From: CAYFUL01 sp964346375
GTDB taxonomy: Bacteria > Bacillota > Clostridia > Tissierellales > Peptoniphilaceae
DNA length: 40,845 nucleotides
Direction: 5' to 3'
Assembly (NCBI GenBank): GCA_964346375.1
Contig: CAYFUL010000007.1
Coordinates: 1 to 40,845 of the forward strand
How positions within the stretch are numbered: the stretch's first letter is position 1; every line of letters starts with the position of its first letter. Shown in pieces: positions 8,873 to 18,479 of this stretch. Under the pieces are notes generated by a model. It searched no databases, was not told the origin of the DNA, and saw only the letters and a program-made list of their open reading frames with translations. The translations under genes were made by a program, and so were the position numbers.

Positions 8873-9643
8873 TTAGAATTCTAAATTTTCCACAGCTTCA
8901 AATACTTCTGCCTGTGGTTCTACTGGTACTACTTGTACTTGTGTTGATGGGTCGTCTATTCTATAGCCTTGGTTTAATCCCCACGCCATTAATTCCTCGC
9001 TTGTTCCTATCCAAACGGGAGCTCCAACTGGCGTTGCTGGGAATATATACTGCTCAATATCGTCGTTATACATTCTTATACAACCATTTGAAACGTATCC
9101 TCCAATTTCATGGGGCTTAATTGTTCCGTGGATTCCATATCCAGAATGACCTGGTAGGGATAGTCCCATCCATCTCTCTCCCAATGGATTTTTTGGGTCA
9201 TTTGCAGAAACTGGCTTGTACTTTCCACCCATTCCTCCCCACGCTGGGTTTACGTGTTTATTTTGAACCTTCCCCTTTATTGAAGGAGTAGGCGTTTCGC
9301 TTGTACCTACCGCAACGGGAAATTTATATACTACATTTTTCCCCTTGTACATAGTTAGAGTTCTATTGGTTTTATTTATTGCAATCCATGTTCCATTTGA
9401 TGGTGGGTTTTCAATTGCGTCATATACTACTAAATTTGGATCGTGTAGTAGTGTATTTAATACCTTGTCCTCTTTTCCATTTACCGGTGCATTAAAAGTC
9501 GCCTTAAATTTTTTAATCCCAACTATTCTTACTGAACCTGTTTGGGAAGAAAACCAGTTATCCCTTGTAAAGGACTCTCCGTAAACAGGTAGTCCTAATA
9601 ATAATATACATAGCCCTACTACAATACTCTTTTTAAACTTCAT
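8873..9643 (-). CDS. L,D-transpeptidase (YkuD domain), secreted
   Basis: The enzyme forms 3-3 cross-links in peptidoglycan, or attaches proteins to it, outside the membrane. The 256-residue protein has a signal peptide (about 22 residues ending PVYG), a YkuD domain starting at WIAINKTNRTLTMYKGKNVV near residue 107, and the catalytic His-Cys pair in GYGIHGT and SNGCIRM. The tail after the domain is acidic and Pro/Val/Glu-rich. Its ATG overlaps the last codons of uvrA by 11 bases, with GGGGTG upstream, so it is translated from the uvr transcript. Linkage to uvrA is probably positional rather than functional. Other YkuD proteins catalyse beta-lactam-insensitive cross-linking; this one has not been tested. 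Confidence 0.93.
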   Translation of the reverse strand: MKFKKSIVVGLCILLLGLPVYGESFTRDNWFSSQTGSVRIVGIKKFKATFNAPVNGKEDKVLNTLLHDPNLVVYDAIENPPSNGTWIAINKTNRTLTMYKGKNVVYKFPVAVGTSETPTPSIKGKVQNKHVNPAWGGMGGKYKPVSANDPKNPLGERWMGLSLPGHSGYGIHGTIKPHEIGGYVSNGCIRMYNDDIEQYIFPATPVGAPVWIGTSEELMAWGLNQGYRIDDPSTQVQVVPVEPQAEVFEAVENLEF

Positions 9644-12473
9644 CTAACACCCCTAAATACTTCTTTAAAAATTTTCCCGTATAGGAACTCTCTACCTTTA
9701 CTACTTCCTCTGGACGACCTTGTGCTACAATAGTTCCTCCCCTGTTTCCGCCTTCAGGTCCTAAGTCTATTATATGGTCTGCCGTCTTTATTACATCTAA
9801 GTTGTGTTCAATTACTACTACTGTATTTCCCTTGTCTACTAATTCATTTAGTACACCAATTAATTTGTGTACATCTGCTGAATGAAGTCCAGTAGTGGGT
9901 TCATCTAGTATATAGATGGTCTTTCCAGTGGAAACTTTTGAAAGTTCCGTTGCTAGTTTTATTCTCTGTGCCTCTCCACCTGAAAGAGTTGTAGATGGTT
10001 GACCTAATTTTATATAGGATAGTCCTACATTTTTTAAAGTCTCTAGTCGCCTTAATACCCTTGGATGATTTTCAAAGTATACTAGGGCTTCTTCAACGGT
10101 CATATCCAGAACTTCAGATATATTTTTTCCCTTGTATAGTACCTGTAGAGTTTCTCTATTGTACCTTTTACCCTTACATACTTCACAGGGAACATATACA
10201 TCTGCTAAAAAGTGCATCTCCACTTTAATTATTCCATCTCCCTTACAGGCTTCACATCGTCCGCCCTTTACATTAAAGGAAAATCTACCCTTCTTATATC
10301 CTCTCATCTTAGACTCGTTAGTCATGGCAAATATATCCCTTATTATATCAAAGGTTCCCGTATAAGTTGCAGGATTTGAACGAGGTGTTCTTCCAATTGG
10401 AGATTGATCTATATTTACAACCTTGTCTAAATTTTCAAGACCTTCTATTTCAGAATACTTTCCAGGTCTAATTTTAGACTTATTTATCTTTTGAGCAAGT
10501 GCCTTGTAAAGAATTTCGTTTATTAACGAACTCTTACCTGAACCAGAAACTCCAGTAATGGCTACAAATTGACCAAGGGGAATTTCCACATCTATATTCT
10601 TTAAATTGTTTTGACTTGCTCCAACTATCTTAACAGATTTTCCATTGTATTCTCTACGATTAGTCGGCACTTCAATTTTTGCCCTACCAGAGAGATAAGC
10701 ACCAGTTATACTCTTAGGATTTTTCATTACTTCCTCTGCAGTTCCCTGTGCAACAACGTATCCACCATGAACTCCAGCCCCAGGTCCAATATCTACAATT
10801 TCATCTGCTTCAAACATTGTGTCCTCGTCGTGTTCAACTACTATTAGTGTATTTCCAATGTCTGTTAATTCTCTAAGGGCCTTTAGCAACATTGCATTGT
10901 CCCTTTGGTGAAGTCCTATTGACGGTTCATCTAGTACATATATTACACCAACAAGCTGGGAACCAATTTGGGTTGCAAGTCGAATTCTCTGAGACTCCCC
11001 TCCTGAAAGTGTACCACTCATTCTTGAAAGGGTAAGGTATTCTAGTCCAACTGTCACTAAAAAATTTAACCTGTCTATAATTTCCTTTAGAACTTGGTCG
11101 GCAATGGTTGCCTCTTTTTTTGTTAAGTCTAAGTTTTTAAAAAATTTAAGAGCATCTAGTATTGAAAGCTCCGTTGCTTCGAAAATATTTAGTCCCTGAA
11201 TTTTTACGGAGAGGGAAGAATCTTTAAGCCTTGCCCCATGACATACTGGACACTCAATATCCACTAAAAATTCCTCTACCCTTTCAATAATTGCGTCGGA
11301 ACTTGTTTCTAAATATCTTCGCTTTAGATTATTTACTATCCCCTCAAAGGTCCCAGAATAGTTTTTAACACCACTAAAATATGAGTCGAACCCAAAGGAT
11401 ATCTTATCATCTGAACCGTATAATAAAGCGTCTAGGAACTCCTTAGGGGCATTTTTAATAGGCTCCTTAGTAGAGAAATTATACTTTTTCGCAAGGGCAC
11501 TTATCATTTCAACATAGTAGGTTCCCTTTGCAGTGGAGTAACTTGCAATTGCTCCTTCCTCAATGGAAAGGTCTGGATTTGGAATTATTAACTTTGGATC
11601 AACTTCCTTTGAAAATCCCAAACCATTACAAGCTTCGCAAGCTCCCAAGGGGGAGTTAAAGGAAAAGGAACGAGGAGAAATTTCCTCAATTACTATTCCA
11701 CATTCGGGACATGCAAGTTTTGTAGAGTAAACCTTCCAAGAAACTTCCTCTTCATAGGAGATGTTTACTATTACTATCCCCTCTGAAATATTTACAGCAG
11801 TTTCAAGTGAGTCGGCGATTCTACTTTCTGCCCCTTCTCTAACAATGATTCTATCTACAACAATTTCAATATCATGTTTTTTATTCTTATCCAGTTGGAT
11901 ATCCTCAGAAATTTCCCTTGGCTCTCCGTCGACGAAAAGTCTTAAATATCCATCCTTCTTTATCTTTTCAAGGACCTTTTTATGCTCGCCCTTTCTCTGT
12001 CTAATTACAGGAGCAAGAATTTGTATTCTACTCCTCTCCTCCAAGGACATTATATCGTCTACCATTTGGTCTATTGTGTAGGCTGTAATCTCCTTTCCAC
12101 AGTGGGGACAGTATGGCCTACCAATTCTTGCATAAAGTAGACGCAGGTAGTCATAAATTTCTGTAACTGTTCCCACTGTAGACCTTGGGTTTCTATTTGT
12201 GGACTTTTGGTCTATGGAAATTGAAGGACTCATTCCCTCAATATAGTCCACCTCTGGTTTATCCATCTGCCCTAAAAACTGTCTTGCATAGGAAGAAAGA
12301 CTTTCTACATATCGTCTCTGTCCCTCTGCATAAATAGTATCAAAGGCAAGAGAACTCTTCCCCGATCCAGATAGACCAGTAAAAACTATAAATTTATTTC
12401 TTGGGATTTCAAGGTCAATATGTTTTAAATTATGTTGCCTTGCTCCCTTTATAATGATTGAATCTTTACTCAA
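9633..12473 (-). CDS. uvrA: Excinuclease ABC subunit A
   Basis: UvrA is the damage-sensing ATPase of nucleotide excision repair and loads UvrB on DNA. The 946-residue protein has two ABC modules: Walker A GLSGSGKSS near residue 31 and GVSGSGKSS near 641, signatures LSGGESQR near 490 and LSGGEAQR near 830. Zinc modules are visible (CPHCG, CPECG, CEACNGLG, CPVCHGARL, and CEACKGDG with CEVCKGKRY). The start is a TTG (12471-12473) overlapping the uvrB stop in TTGA, a standard coupled arrangement. The gene is intact and full length, and the uvrB-uvrA order is typical for Bacillota. Confidence 0.97.
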   Translation of the reverse strand: MSKDSIIIKGARQHNLKHIDLEIPRNKFIVFTGLSGSGKSSLAFDTIYAEGQRRYVESLSSYARQFLGQMDKPEVDYIEGMSPSISIDQKSTNRNPRSTVGTVTEIYDYLRLLYARIGRPYCPHCGKEITAYTIDQMVDDIMSLEERSRIQILAPVIRQRKGEHKKVLEKIKKDGYLRLFVDGEPREISEDIQLDKNKKHDIEIVVDRIIVREGAESRIADSLETAVNISEGIVIVNISYEEEVSWKVYSTKLACPECGIVIEEISPRSFSFNSPLGACEACNGLGFSKEVDPKLIIPNPDLSIEEGAIASYSTAKGTYYVEMISALAKKYNFSTKEPIKNAPKEFLDALLYGSDDKISFGFDSYFSGVKNYSGTFEGIVNNLKRRYLETSSDAIIERVEEFLVDIECPVCHGARLKDSSLSVKIQGLNIFEATELSILDALKFFKNLDLTKKEATIADQVLKEIIDRLNFLVTVGLEYLTLSRMSGTLSGGESQRIRLATQIGSQLVGVIYVLDEPSIGLHQRDNAMLLKALRELTDIGNTLIVVEHDEDTMFEADEIVDIGPGAGVHGGYVVAQGTAEEVMKNPKSITGAYLSGRAKIEVPTNRREYNGKSVKIVGASQNNLKNIDVEIPLGQFVAITGVSGSGKSSLINEILYKALAQKINKSKIRPGKYSEIEGLENLDKVVNIDQSPIGRTPRSNPATYTGTFDIIRDIFAMTNESKMRGYKKGRFSFNVKGGRCEACKGDGIIKVEMHFLADVYVPCEVCKGKRYNRETLQVLYKGKNISEVLDMTVEEALVYFENHPRVLRRLETLKNVGLSYIKLGQPSTTLSGGEAQRIKLATELSKVSTGKTIYILDEPTTGLHSADVHKLIGVLNELVDKGNTVVVIEHNLDVIKTADHIIDLGPEGGNRGGTIVAQGRPEEVVKVESSYTGKFLKKYLGVLDEV

Positions 12474-14449
12474 GCCATTAACCTTTCTATCTCAACATTT
12501 ATTTCAGCTATCTTATCTCGAATCTCTGCTGCCCTTTCAAAATTTAATTCCTCAGCAGATTTATACATCTCTAATTTTAATCCTTCAATAATCTCTTGAA
12601 GTTCCTCTACTTCAAATTCCTCATCAGGAGTATATTCCAATACCTCCTCTGCGGCAATAGTAGTATCAATTACGTCCCTTATACCCTTTTCGATGGACTT
12701 AGGTTCAATTCCATGCTCCTCGTTGTACGCACTTTGAATACTTCTACGTCTAGTGGTCTCCTTAATAGTTACGTCCATGGAATGGGTAATAGTATCTGCA
12801 TACATTATTACCCTTCCCTCAACATTTCTTGCAGCTCTACCTGAAGTTTGAATAAGGGAGGTTTCACTTCGTAAAAATCCTTCCTTGTCTGCGTCAAGAA
12901 TTACCACAAGGGATACCTCTGGAATATCTAATCCCTCTCTTAGTAGGTTAATTCCAACTAGAACATCGTACACTCCTAACCTAAGGTCCCTAATAATTTC
13001 CATTCTCTCAATAGTTTCCGTATCGGAGTGCATGTACACAGCCTTAATATCTAAAGATTTTAGGTGTTTAGTTAAATCCTCTGCCATTTTTTTCGTAAGG
13101 GTGGTAATTAAAACTCTCTTACCACTTTCAGTTACAGAGTATATTTCAGAAACTAAATCGTCTATTTGATTTTCAATAGGTCTTACATCAATTTCTGGGT
13201 CAAGTAATCCAGTTGGACGAATAATTTGTTCAACTCTATTTTCCTCGTGTTCCCTCTCATAAGGTCCAGGAGTTGCAGAAACGTAAATACACTGGTTCAT
13301 CATAGACTCAAACTCGTTAAACTTCATAGGTCTATTATCTAGTGCAGAGGGAAGTCTAAATCCATAGTCAACAAGAGTTTGTTTTCGAGATCTATCTCCA
13401 TTGTACATTCCCCTAATTTGTGGAAGAGTTGCATGGGATTCGTCTATTATGGTTAAAAAATCCTTTGGGAAATAATCTATTAAGGTATAAGCTTTTGAGC
13501 CTGGAGCTCTGCCACTTAAATGTCTTGAATAATTTTCTATTCCAGAACAAAATCCCATTTCAGAAAGCATTTCTAAATCGTAATTAGTCCTCTGCTCTAA
13601 TCTTTGAGCCTCTAGTAATTTTTCTTGGTCTCGTAATTCCCTTAATCTCTCCTGTAATTCCTCCTCAATAGTTACAATAGCCCTCTTTACTTTTTCTTCA
13701 GTAGTGGCAAAGTGGGAGGCAGGAGTAATGTATGCGTGGTTTAAATACCTTAGTACCTGTCCGGTTAGTGCATTTACTTCGGCAATTCTATCGATTTCGT
13801 CTCCAAAGAATTCAACTCTAATGGAATTTTCAGAACTTGCCGCAGGAAAAATATCCAGTATATCTCCCCTAACTCTAAAGGTTCCACGAGAGAAGTCGTA
13901 GTCATTTCTAACGTACTGAATTTCCACAAGCTTTGACATAATTTCGTTTCTATCCCTAATCATTCCCGGTCTAAGGGAAATTGCTAGTGACTCATAATCT
14001 ATTGGATCTCCAAGTCCGTAAATACATGATACGGACGCTACATTACTTACTTCCTTTCTCTCAAAGAGGGACATTGTAGCAGAGTGTCGTAATTTATCTA
14101 TCTCATCATTTATAGAGGAGTCCTTTTCAATAAAAGTATCAGTCTGTGGAACATAAGCCTCAGGCTGGTAGTAATCATAGTATGAAACAAAGTACTCTAC
14201 TGCATTTTCAGGAAAGAATTCCTTAAACTCGCTAGCCAATTGGTAGGCTAGGGTTTTATTGTGGGCGATAACTAGAGTTGGCTTCTGTACCTTTTCAATA
14301 ATATTAGCCATGGTAAAAGTCTTACCCGACCCAGTTACACCAAGTAGAGTTTGATGTTTTAAACCCTTTAAAATTCCATTGGATAGTGAATCAATGGCAG
14401 CTGGTTGGTCCCCAGTGGGTTTAAATTTGGAATGTATTTTAAAATTCAT
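12470..14449 (-). CDS. uvrB: Excinuclease ABC subunit B
   Basis: UvrB is the damage-verifying helicase-like subunit that receives DNA from UvrA and recruits UvrC. The 659-residue protein has Walker A GVTGSGKT near residue 40, the lesion-probing beta-hairpin SYYDYYQPEAYVP near 95, DESH near 338, helicase motif QTSGRAARN, and a C-terminal UvrC-interaction (UVR) coiled coil from about 620. The ATG follows AAAAGGTGATATT. It ends at TGA, direct evidence that TGA works as a stop in this genome, which matters for the TGA codons inside iorA and the dapA-like gene. Confidence 0.97.
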   Translation of the reverse strand: MNFKIHSKFKPTGDQPAAIDSLSNGILKGLKHQTLLGVTGSGKTFTMANIIEKVQKPTLVIAHNKTLAYQLASEFKEFFPENAVEYFVSYYDYYQPEAYVPQTDTFIEKDSSINDEIDKLRHSATMSLFERKEVSNVASVSCIYGLGDPIDYESLAISLRPGMIRDRNEIMSKLVEIQYVRNDYDFSRGTFRVRGDILDIFPAASSENSIRVEFFGDEIDRIAEVNALTGQVLRYLNHAYITPASHFATTEEKVKRAIVTIEEELQERLRELRDQEKLLEAQRLEQRTNYDLEMLSEMGFCSGIENYSRHLSGRAPGSKAYTLIDYFPKDFLTIIDESHATLPQIRGMYNGDRSRKQTLVDYGFRLPSALDNRPMKFNEFESMMNQCIYVSATPGPYEREHEENRVEQIIRPTGLLDPEIDVRPIENQIDDLVSEIYSVTESGKRVLITTLTKKMAEDLTKHLKSLDIKAVYMHSDTETIERMEIIRDLRLGVYDVLVGINLLREGLDIPEVSLVVILDADKEGFLRSETSLIQTSGRAARNVEGRVIMYADTITHSMDVTIKETTRRRSIQSAYNEEHGIEPKSIEKGIRDVIDTTIAAEEVLEYTPDEEFEVEELQEIIEGLKLEMYKSAEELNFERAAEIRDKIAEINVEIERLMA

Positions 14450-14472
14450 AATATCACCTTTTCCGAAACTAT

Positions 14473-14481
14473 ATTATATCA
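14473..14481 (-). promoter_or_regulatory. Extended -10 promoter upstream of uvrB
   Basis: The minus strand reads TG-A-TATAAT, an extended -10 element 23 bases before the uvrB ATG. No good -35 hexamer is at 17 bases, which is common for extended -10 promoters. No clear LexA box was recognised beside it. Confidence 0.5.
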
Positions 14482-14657
14482 CTACCGATAATAAAAATCA
14501 CTTTTCCATTACTCTATTGATGAAAAATAATACCTAAGATTGACAAAAAACTATTTAATATTTTTTTACAAGAATTTAATTTACTTTAATAATTTAGGGG
14601 GGGATATTCTCCACAGAAGCTATTGGATGAAAAAATAAAGAGAAGGTCGTGATACTT

Positions 14658-16440
14658 ATGACAAAGAAAGTTGTACTATCTGGTAACCAAGCAATTGCCA
14701 GAGGTTTTTATGAGGCAGCGGGAGTTGTTGCATCTGCATTTCCAGGATCTCCTACTGTTGAAATTATAGACAGTATTAGACAGTACAAGGAAATATATTC
14801 AGAGTTTTCAACAAATGAAAAAGTTGCCCTTGAAGTTGGAATAGGTTCTTGTTTTGGGGGAGTAAGAACCATGGTAGCAATGAAGCACGTGTGAGTAAAT
14901 ATCTGTATGGATCCACTAATGACATTTACACAGTCTCCCCTTGATGCAGGATTTCTATTAATTACTGGAGACGATCCAGGAATGAGTAGTTCCCAAAATG
15001 AACAGGACAATAGAGTTCTTGGAAAATTTGCCAATATGGGAATATTTGACCCATGTGACTCCCAAGAGAGTAAGGATTTTGTAAAACTATCTCTTGATTT
15101 AAGCGAGGAGTTTCATGTACCAATGTTACTTAGAATTACAAGTAGACTATGTCATTCAAGGTCCCTTGTGGAATTAGAGGACAGAGTTCAAAAACCAGGT
15201 ACACCATTTACACCAGACTCATCAAAATACTGTATGCTACCTCCTTATACTATTACCCATCAATACAATATGAAGGAAAGAATAGAAAAATTACAGGAGT
15301 GGGCAAATACAGCAGAGATAAATAGATTTGAGGAACATGGTGGAGATACATTAGTAATAACATCAGGAATTTCCTACAACAATTTTAAAGAGGCAGCGCC
15401 AAATGTAAGTGTACTAAAACTTGGAATGATCTATCCACTTCCAATTAAGAAAATAAAAGAACTAGCAGAAAAATTTGAAAGAGTAATAGTAGTTGAGGAA
15501 TTGCTTCCATTTTTAGAAAACGAACTAAAGATAAATGGAATAGACTGTGAAGGTAAAAAATACTTCTCCTTTACTGGAGAATTAATGACAGAGGATATAG
15601 AAAAAGGTCTTGTTGAGGCAGGAGTACTTAGTGAAAGAGTTCTACATGACCCAGAAGCAGACGATACAACTGCGAGGGGACCACTATTCTGTGCAGGATG
15701 TCCTCATAGACCAGTATTTGATATTTTAAAGAAGGCAAAGGTAACAGTACTAGGAGATATAGGATGTTACACAATGGGAATGTACTATCCATTTGAGGTA
15801 TTAAAGACAAGTATTTCAATGGGAGCTTCAGTTGGAATGATAAAGGGAATGAGAATAGCCCTTGACGAACTAGGAGACGATAGACCATTAGTAGGAGTAA
15901 TTGGAGACGGAACATTTTTCCACAGCGGACTACCAGGATTTGCAAATTTAAAATACCAATTAAAGGGCAATAAAAAAATTACCATGATTGTAATGGATAA
16001 TAGTACTACAGCAATGACAGGAGGACAGCCAACAACGGGAAGTTTTGAAAAAGACGGAGCTGGTCAGAATATATCAATAGATGCCATGTTAGAGAGTATG
16101 GGATTTGATGATACAGAGAATAGATCAATTTAAATATAAAGAGGCAAAGGAAAAAATAAATGCTGCAATAAATAGAGAGGGCATTTCAATAATAATTACC
16201 TCAAGGCCATGTGCATTAAAGTACAAAATAAAGGAACCAGTATTCCAAGTAGACCCAGAAGTATGTATCGCATGTAGAACCTGTATAAAAACCAACTGCC
16301 CACCACTACGCATGAAGGAATACGAGGGATTTGATAAGAAAAAATCCTCCATCGATCCAAAACAATGTGTAGGATGTTCAATTTGTGCACAGGTTTGTCC
16401 AGTAGGCGCAATAAAAAGAACTGGCGAAGAGAAAAAGTAG
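14658..16440 (+). pseudogene. iorA: Indolepyruvate:ferredoxin oxidoreductase alpha subunit, disrupted
   Basis: IorA and IorB together oxidise aryl-2-oxo acids from aromatic amino acids to aryl-acyl-CoA, using thiamine diphosphate and reducing ferredoxin. The sequence is clear in three pieces. The first has the pyrimidine domain start LSGNQAIARGFYEAAGVVAS; the second the thiamine diphosphate region GCPHRP, GDGTFFHSG, MDNSTTAMTGGQ; the third two 4Fe-4S clusters, CIACRTCIKTNCP and CVGCSICAQVCPVG. An in-frame TGA (14892-14894) interrupts MKHV-stop-VN, where homologues have Gly, so GGA to TGA is likely. A second break near 16119 fits one extra A. Start at ATG 14658 after AGAAGG; a GTG three codons earlier is possible. 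About 594 codons, the usual length. The adjacent iorB is intact. Confidence 0.9.
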
Positions 16441-16449
16441 GAGGGTATT

Positions 16450-17034
16450 ATGGAAGCGAGAAAAATATTACTTGCTGGAGTTGGAGGACAAGGTCTAGTA
16501 CTAGCAACAGAGATTATCGCTAACGCAGCAAATTATTCAGGAATAGACGTAAAGACAAATGACGTAATAGGATTAAGCCAAAGGGGCGGAAAAGTTTGGG
16601 GCAGTGTAAAAATGGGAGAAAAAGTACACTCACCAAATATAAATCCATGGGAAGCAGATTTACTAATAGCCTTTGAAAAATTAGAGGCAAAGAGATTTCG
16701 CAAGTACCTACACAAGGAAAATTCAGCAGTGGTAATAAATAGTTATGAGATGGCACCAACTTTAGTACAGCAAGAAGTAGAAGAATATGACCCAGATGTA
16801 ATCCAAAAAGTTAAGGAGTATGCCAGCGAGGTAATAGAAATAGACGCAACAGAAACAGCGGCAAGTTTTGGAAACAGTAAGGCAGCAAATATAATACTAC
16901 TAGGAGTAGCTGCAAGGTATATGGAAGGCATAGCCGAAGAAGCATGGGTAGAGGCAATAACAAATGCAGTACCAGAAAATGCGCTGGAAGTAAATTTAAA
17001 AGCCTTTAAGGCAATGTTACACAATGAAGTATAA
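16450..17034 (+). CDS. iorB: Indolepyruvate:ferredoxin oxidoreductase beta subunit
   Basis: IorB is the gamma-domain partner of IorA in 2-oxoacid:ferredoxin oxidoreductases. The 194-residue protein begins MEARKILLAGVGGQG with the family glycine loop at residues 10-15, then NDVIGLSQRGGKVWGSVKMG, a conserved stretch of the POR gamma domain. GGAGGG lies 5 bases before the ATG and 9 bases after the iorA stop. The frame is intact, but with iorA broken the protein has no obvious catalytic partner in this window. It ends in a terminator shared with the convergent aldehyde dehydrogenase operon. Confidence 0.92.
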   Translation: MEARKILLAGVGGQGLVLATEIIANAANYSGIDVKTNDVIGLSQRGGKVWGSVKMGEKVHSPNINPWEADLLIAFEKLEAKRFRKYLHKENSAVVINSYEMAPTLVQQEVEEYDPDVIQKVKEYASEVIEIDATETAASFGNSKAANIILLGVAARYMEGIAEEAWVEAITNAVPENALEVNLKAFKAMLHNEV

Positions 17035-17063
17035 AAAAAGATGGCACTCTGCCATCTTTTTTT
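17033..17063. terminator. Bidirectional terminator between iorB and the leftward catabolic operon
   Basis: AAAAAAGATGGCA, loop CTC, TGCCATCTTTTTT: a perfect stem with an A-run before and a T-run after, usable in both directions. It ends iorAB from the left and the ten-gene leftward cluster from the right. Confidence 0.92.
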
Positions 17064-17084
17064 GTATTTATGTTGACATTTTAA

Positions 17085-18452
17085 TTAATCAGCAAAAACT
17101 TCATCAGGGTCAAGAGGTTTAATATCTAGTGGCATAGCAATAGTTGAAACATTTAGCATGTGAATATAGTCTACGTTTTCAGATAAAATATTATTGCCCC
17201 AAGTTCCACAGCTTTCAGAAACAGCAGGAGAAAGTGAATTAGTATTAGGACCCCAAGCATCAGGAGTTGGTTGGTTAACAAGTAATCTTGCAACAGGAGT
17301 TTTTTCTCCAGCATATCTAATGTGTTCATTATTATTTGAGAAAATTCCAGCAGTATGTCCAATTCCTCCAGCTTCAACCATATTTTGAACAGCCATATCT
17401 ACAGCCTCTTCAAAAGTATTGTAGCTCTTTAAAATTACAACTGGTCCCATAATTTCCTTACAAAGAACATCAGCATTTCCAATTTCATCAACTTTTAAAC
17501 CAAAAATTTTAGTTCCCGCAGGAATTTCAAACCCACCAGCTTTTGCAATAACCTCTGCATCTTTTCCAACGTAGTCAGGATTAGTATGGTCATCAATAAA
17601 TAAAACCTCTCTAAATTTATCAACGTCCTCTTTATTTACATAAATAGGAACTCCCTGAACTTTAAACTCTTCAAATAATTCCTCTTCTTTGTTTTTAGGA
17701 TAAAGAAGTAGATTGTCTCCATCACATAAAATACCATCACATAAAATACCATTATCAGAACCAACGGCAATAATAGTTTGAGTAACAGCTTCTTTTAAAT
17801 CAAAGTCCTCGTCAATAATAACAGGTGGATTTCCCGGACCAACTCCGTAAGCAGGAGTACCACTAGAATAAGCAGCCTTAGTAAGACCAAAACTACCAGT
17901 TGCAATAATTAAGTCCACTTCACCCATTAAATTAGCAGATAATTCAATAGTAGGTTCTTCAATAATCTGTATTAAATCCTCAGGAGCTCCATTGTTTTTT
18001 AAAGCCTCACGAATTAAATTAACAGTTTTAGTAGAAGTTTTCTTTGCGCGAGGAGCAGGACAAATAATTAGTGCGTTCCTCCCCTTCATAGTGTGCATAA
18101 AATTTCCAAGAGGAGTTACAGTTGGATTAGTAGCAGGAGTAATACCAGCAATAACACCAACAGGGTGAGCAACTTCAATAATATTCTTAACTGGATCCTC
18201 GTTAATAATACCAACAGATTTCTTGTCCTTTAAATAATCCCAAAAAGCAGCAGGAGTACCAGTATTTTTTCCAATCTTATCCTCAACAGAACCAAGACCG
18301 GTTTCTTCAACAGCCATTTTCGCCAATTCCTCTGCATTTTTGTAGATAATCTTTCCAGCCTCATATACAAGCTTGTCAACTTGCTCTTGAGTATAATCTT
18401 TAATCTCCTCTAGGGCAATCCTCGCCCTTTTTACTCTTTCCTTATTATCCAT
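17085..18452 (-). CDS. CoA-acylating-type aldehyde dehydrogenase with duplicated active-site segment
   Basis: This belongs to the aldehyde dehydrogenase superfamily, closest in my reading to the CoA-acylating group (EutE, SauS, AdhE N-terminus), which oxidise an aldehyde to an acyl-CoA with NAD. Supporting motifs are GVIAGITPATNPTVTPLGN, the cofactor loop ATGSFGLTKAAYSSGTPAYG, and the C-terminal SCGTWGNNILSENVDYIHML. The catalytic Cys segment, usually DNG-x2-C, reads DNGILCDGILCDGDN: five residues are repeated exactly, giving Cys238 and Cys243. The repeat is perfect at DNA level (15 bp twice), so it looks recent and may block activity. Length 455 residues; GGAGATT precedes the ATG. It is the last gene of the leftward catabolic operon. 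Confidence 0.85.
   Translation of the reverse strand: MDNKERVKRARIALEEIKDYTQEQVDKLVYEAGKIIYKNAEELAKMAVEETGLGSVEDKIGKNTGTPAAFWDYLKDKKSVGIINEDPVKNIIEVAHPVGVIAGITPATNPTVTPLGNFMHTMKGRNALIICPAPRAKKTSTKTVNLIREALKNNGAPEDLIQIIEEPTIELSANLMGEVDLIIATGSFGLTKAAYSSGTPAYGVGPGNPPVIIDEDFDLKEAVTQTIIAVGSDNGILCDGILCDGDNLLLYPKNKEEELFEEFKVQGVPIYVNKEDVDKFREVLFIDDHTNPDYVGKDAEVIAKAGGFEIPAGTKIFGLKVDEIGNADVLCKEIMGPVVILKSYNTFEEAVDMAVQNMVEAGGIGHTAGIFSNNNEHIRYAGEKTPVARLLVNQPTPDAWGPNTNSLSPAVSESCGTWGNNILSENVDYIHMLNVSTIAMPLDIKPLDPDEVFAD
17721..17750 (-). repeat. Perfect 15-bp tandem duplication in the aldehyde dehydrogenase active site
   Basis: The unit GGTATTTTATGTGAT (minus strand) occurs twice without mismatch or gap. 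It encodes GILCD twice and so duplicates the predicted catalytic Cys. The frame is kept. Confidence 0.95.
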
Positions 18453-18479
18453 TTCTTTCTAATCTCCTTTTATTTTCCT

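Noticed and set aside
14540..14545. TTGACA upstream of iorA as a sigma-A -35 box
   Set aside because: No acceptable -10 hexamer occurs 16-18 bases downstream; the region is a run of T and A.
14892..14894. Selenocysteine at the iorA TGA
   Set aside because: The position is a structural glycine in homologues, not a redox residue, and I see no convincing SECIS-like hairpin right after it. The same gene has a second lesion.
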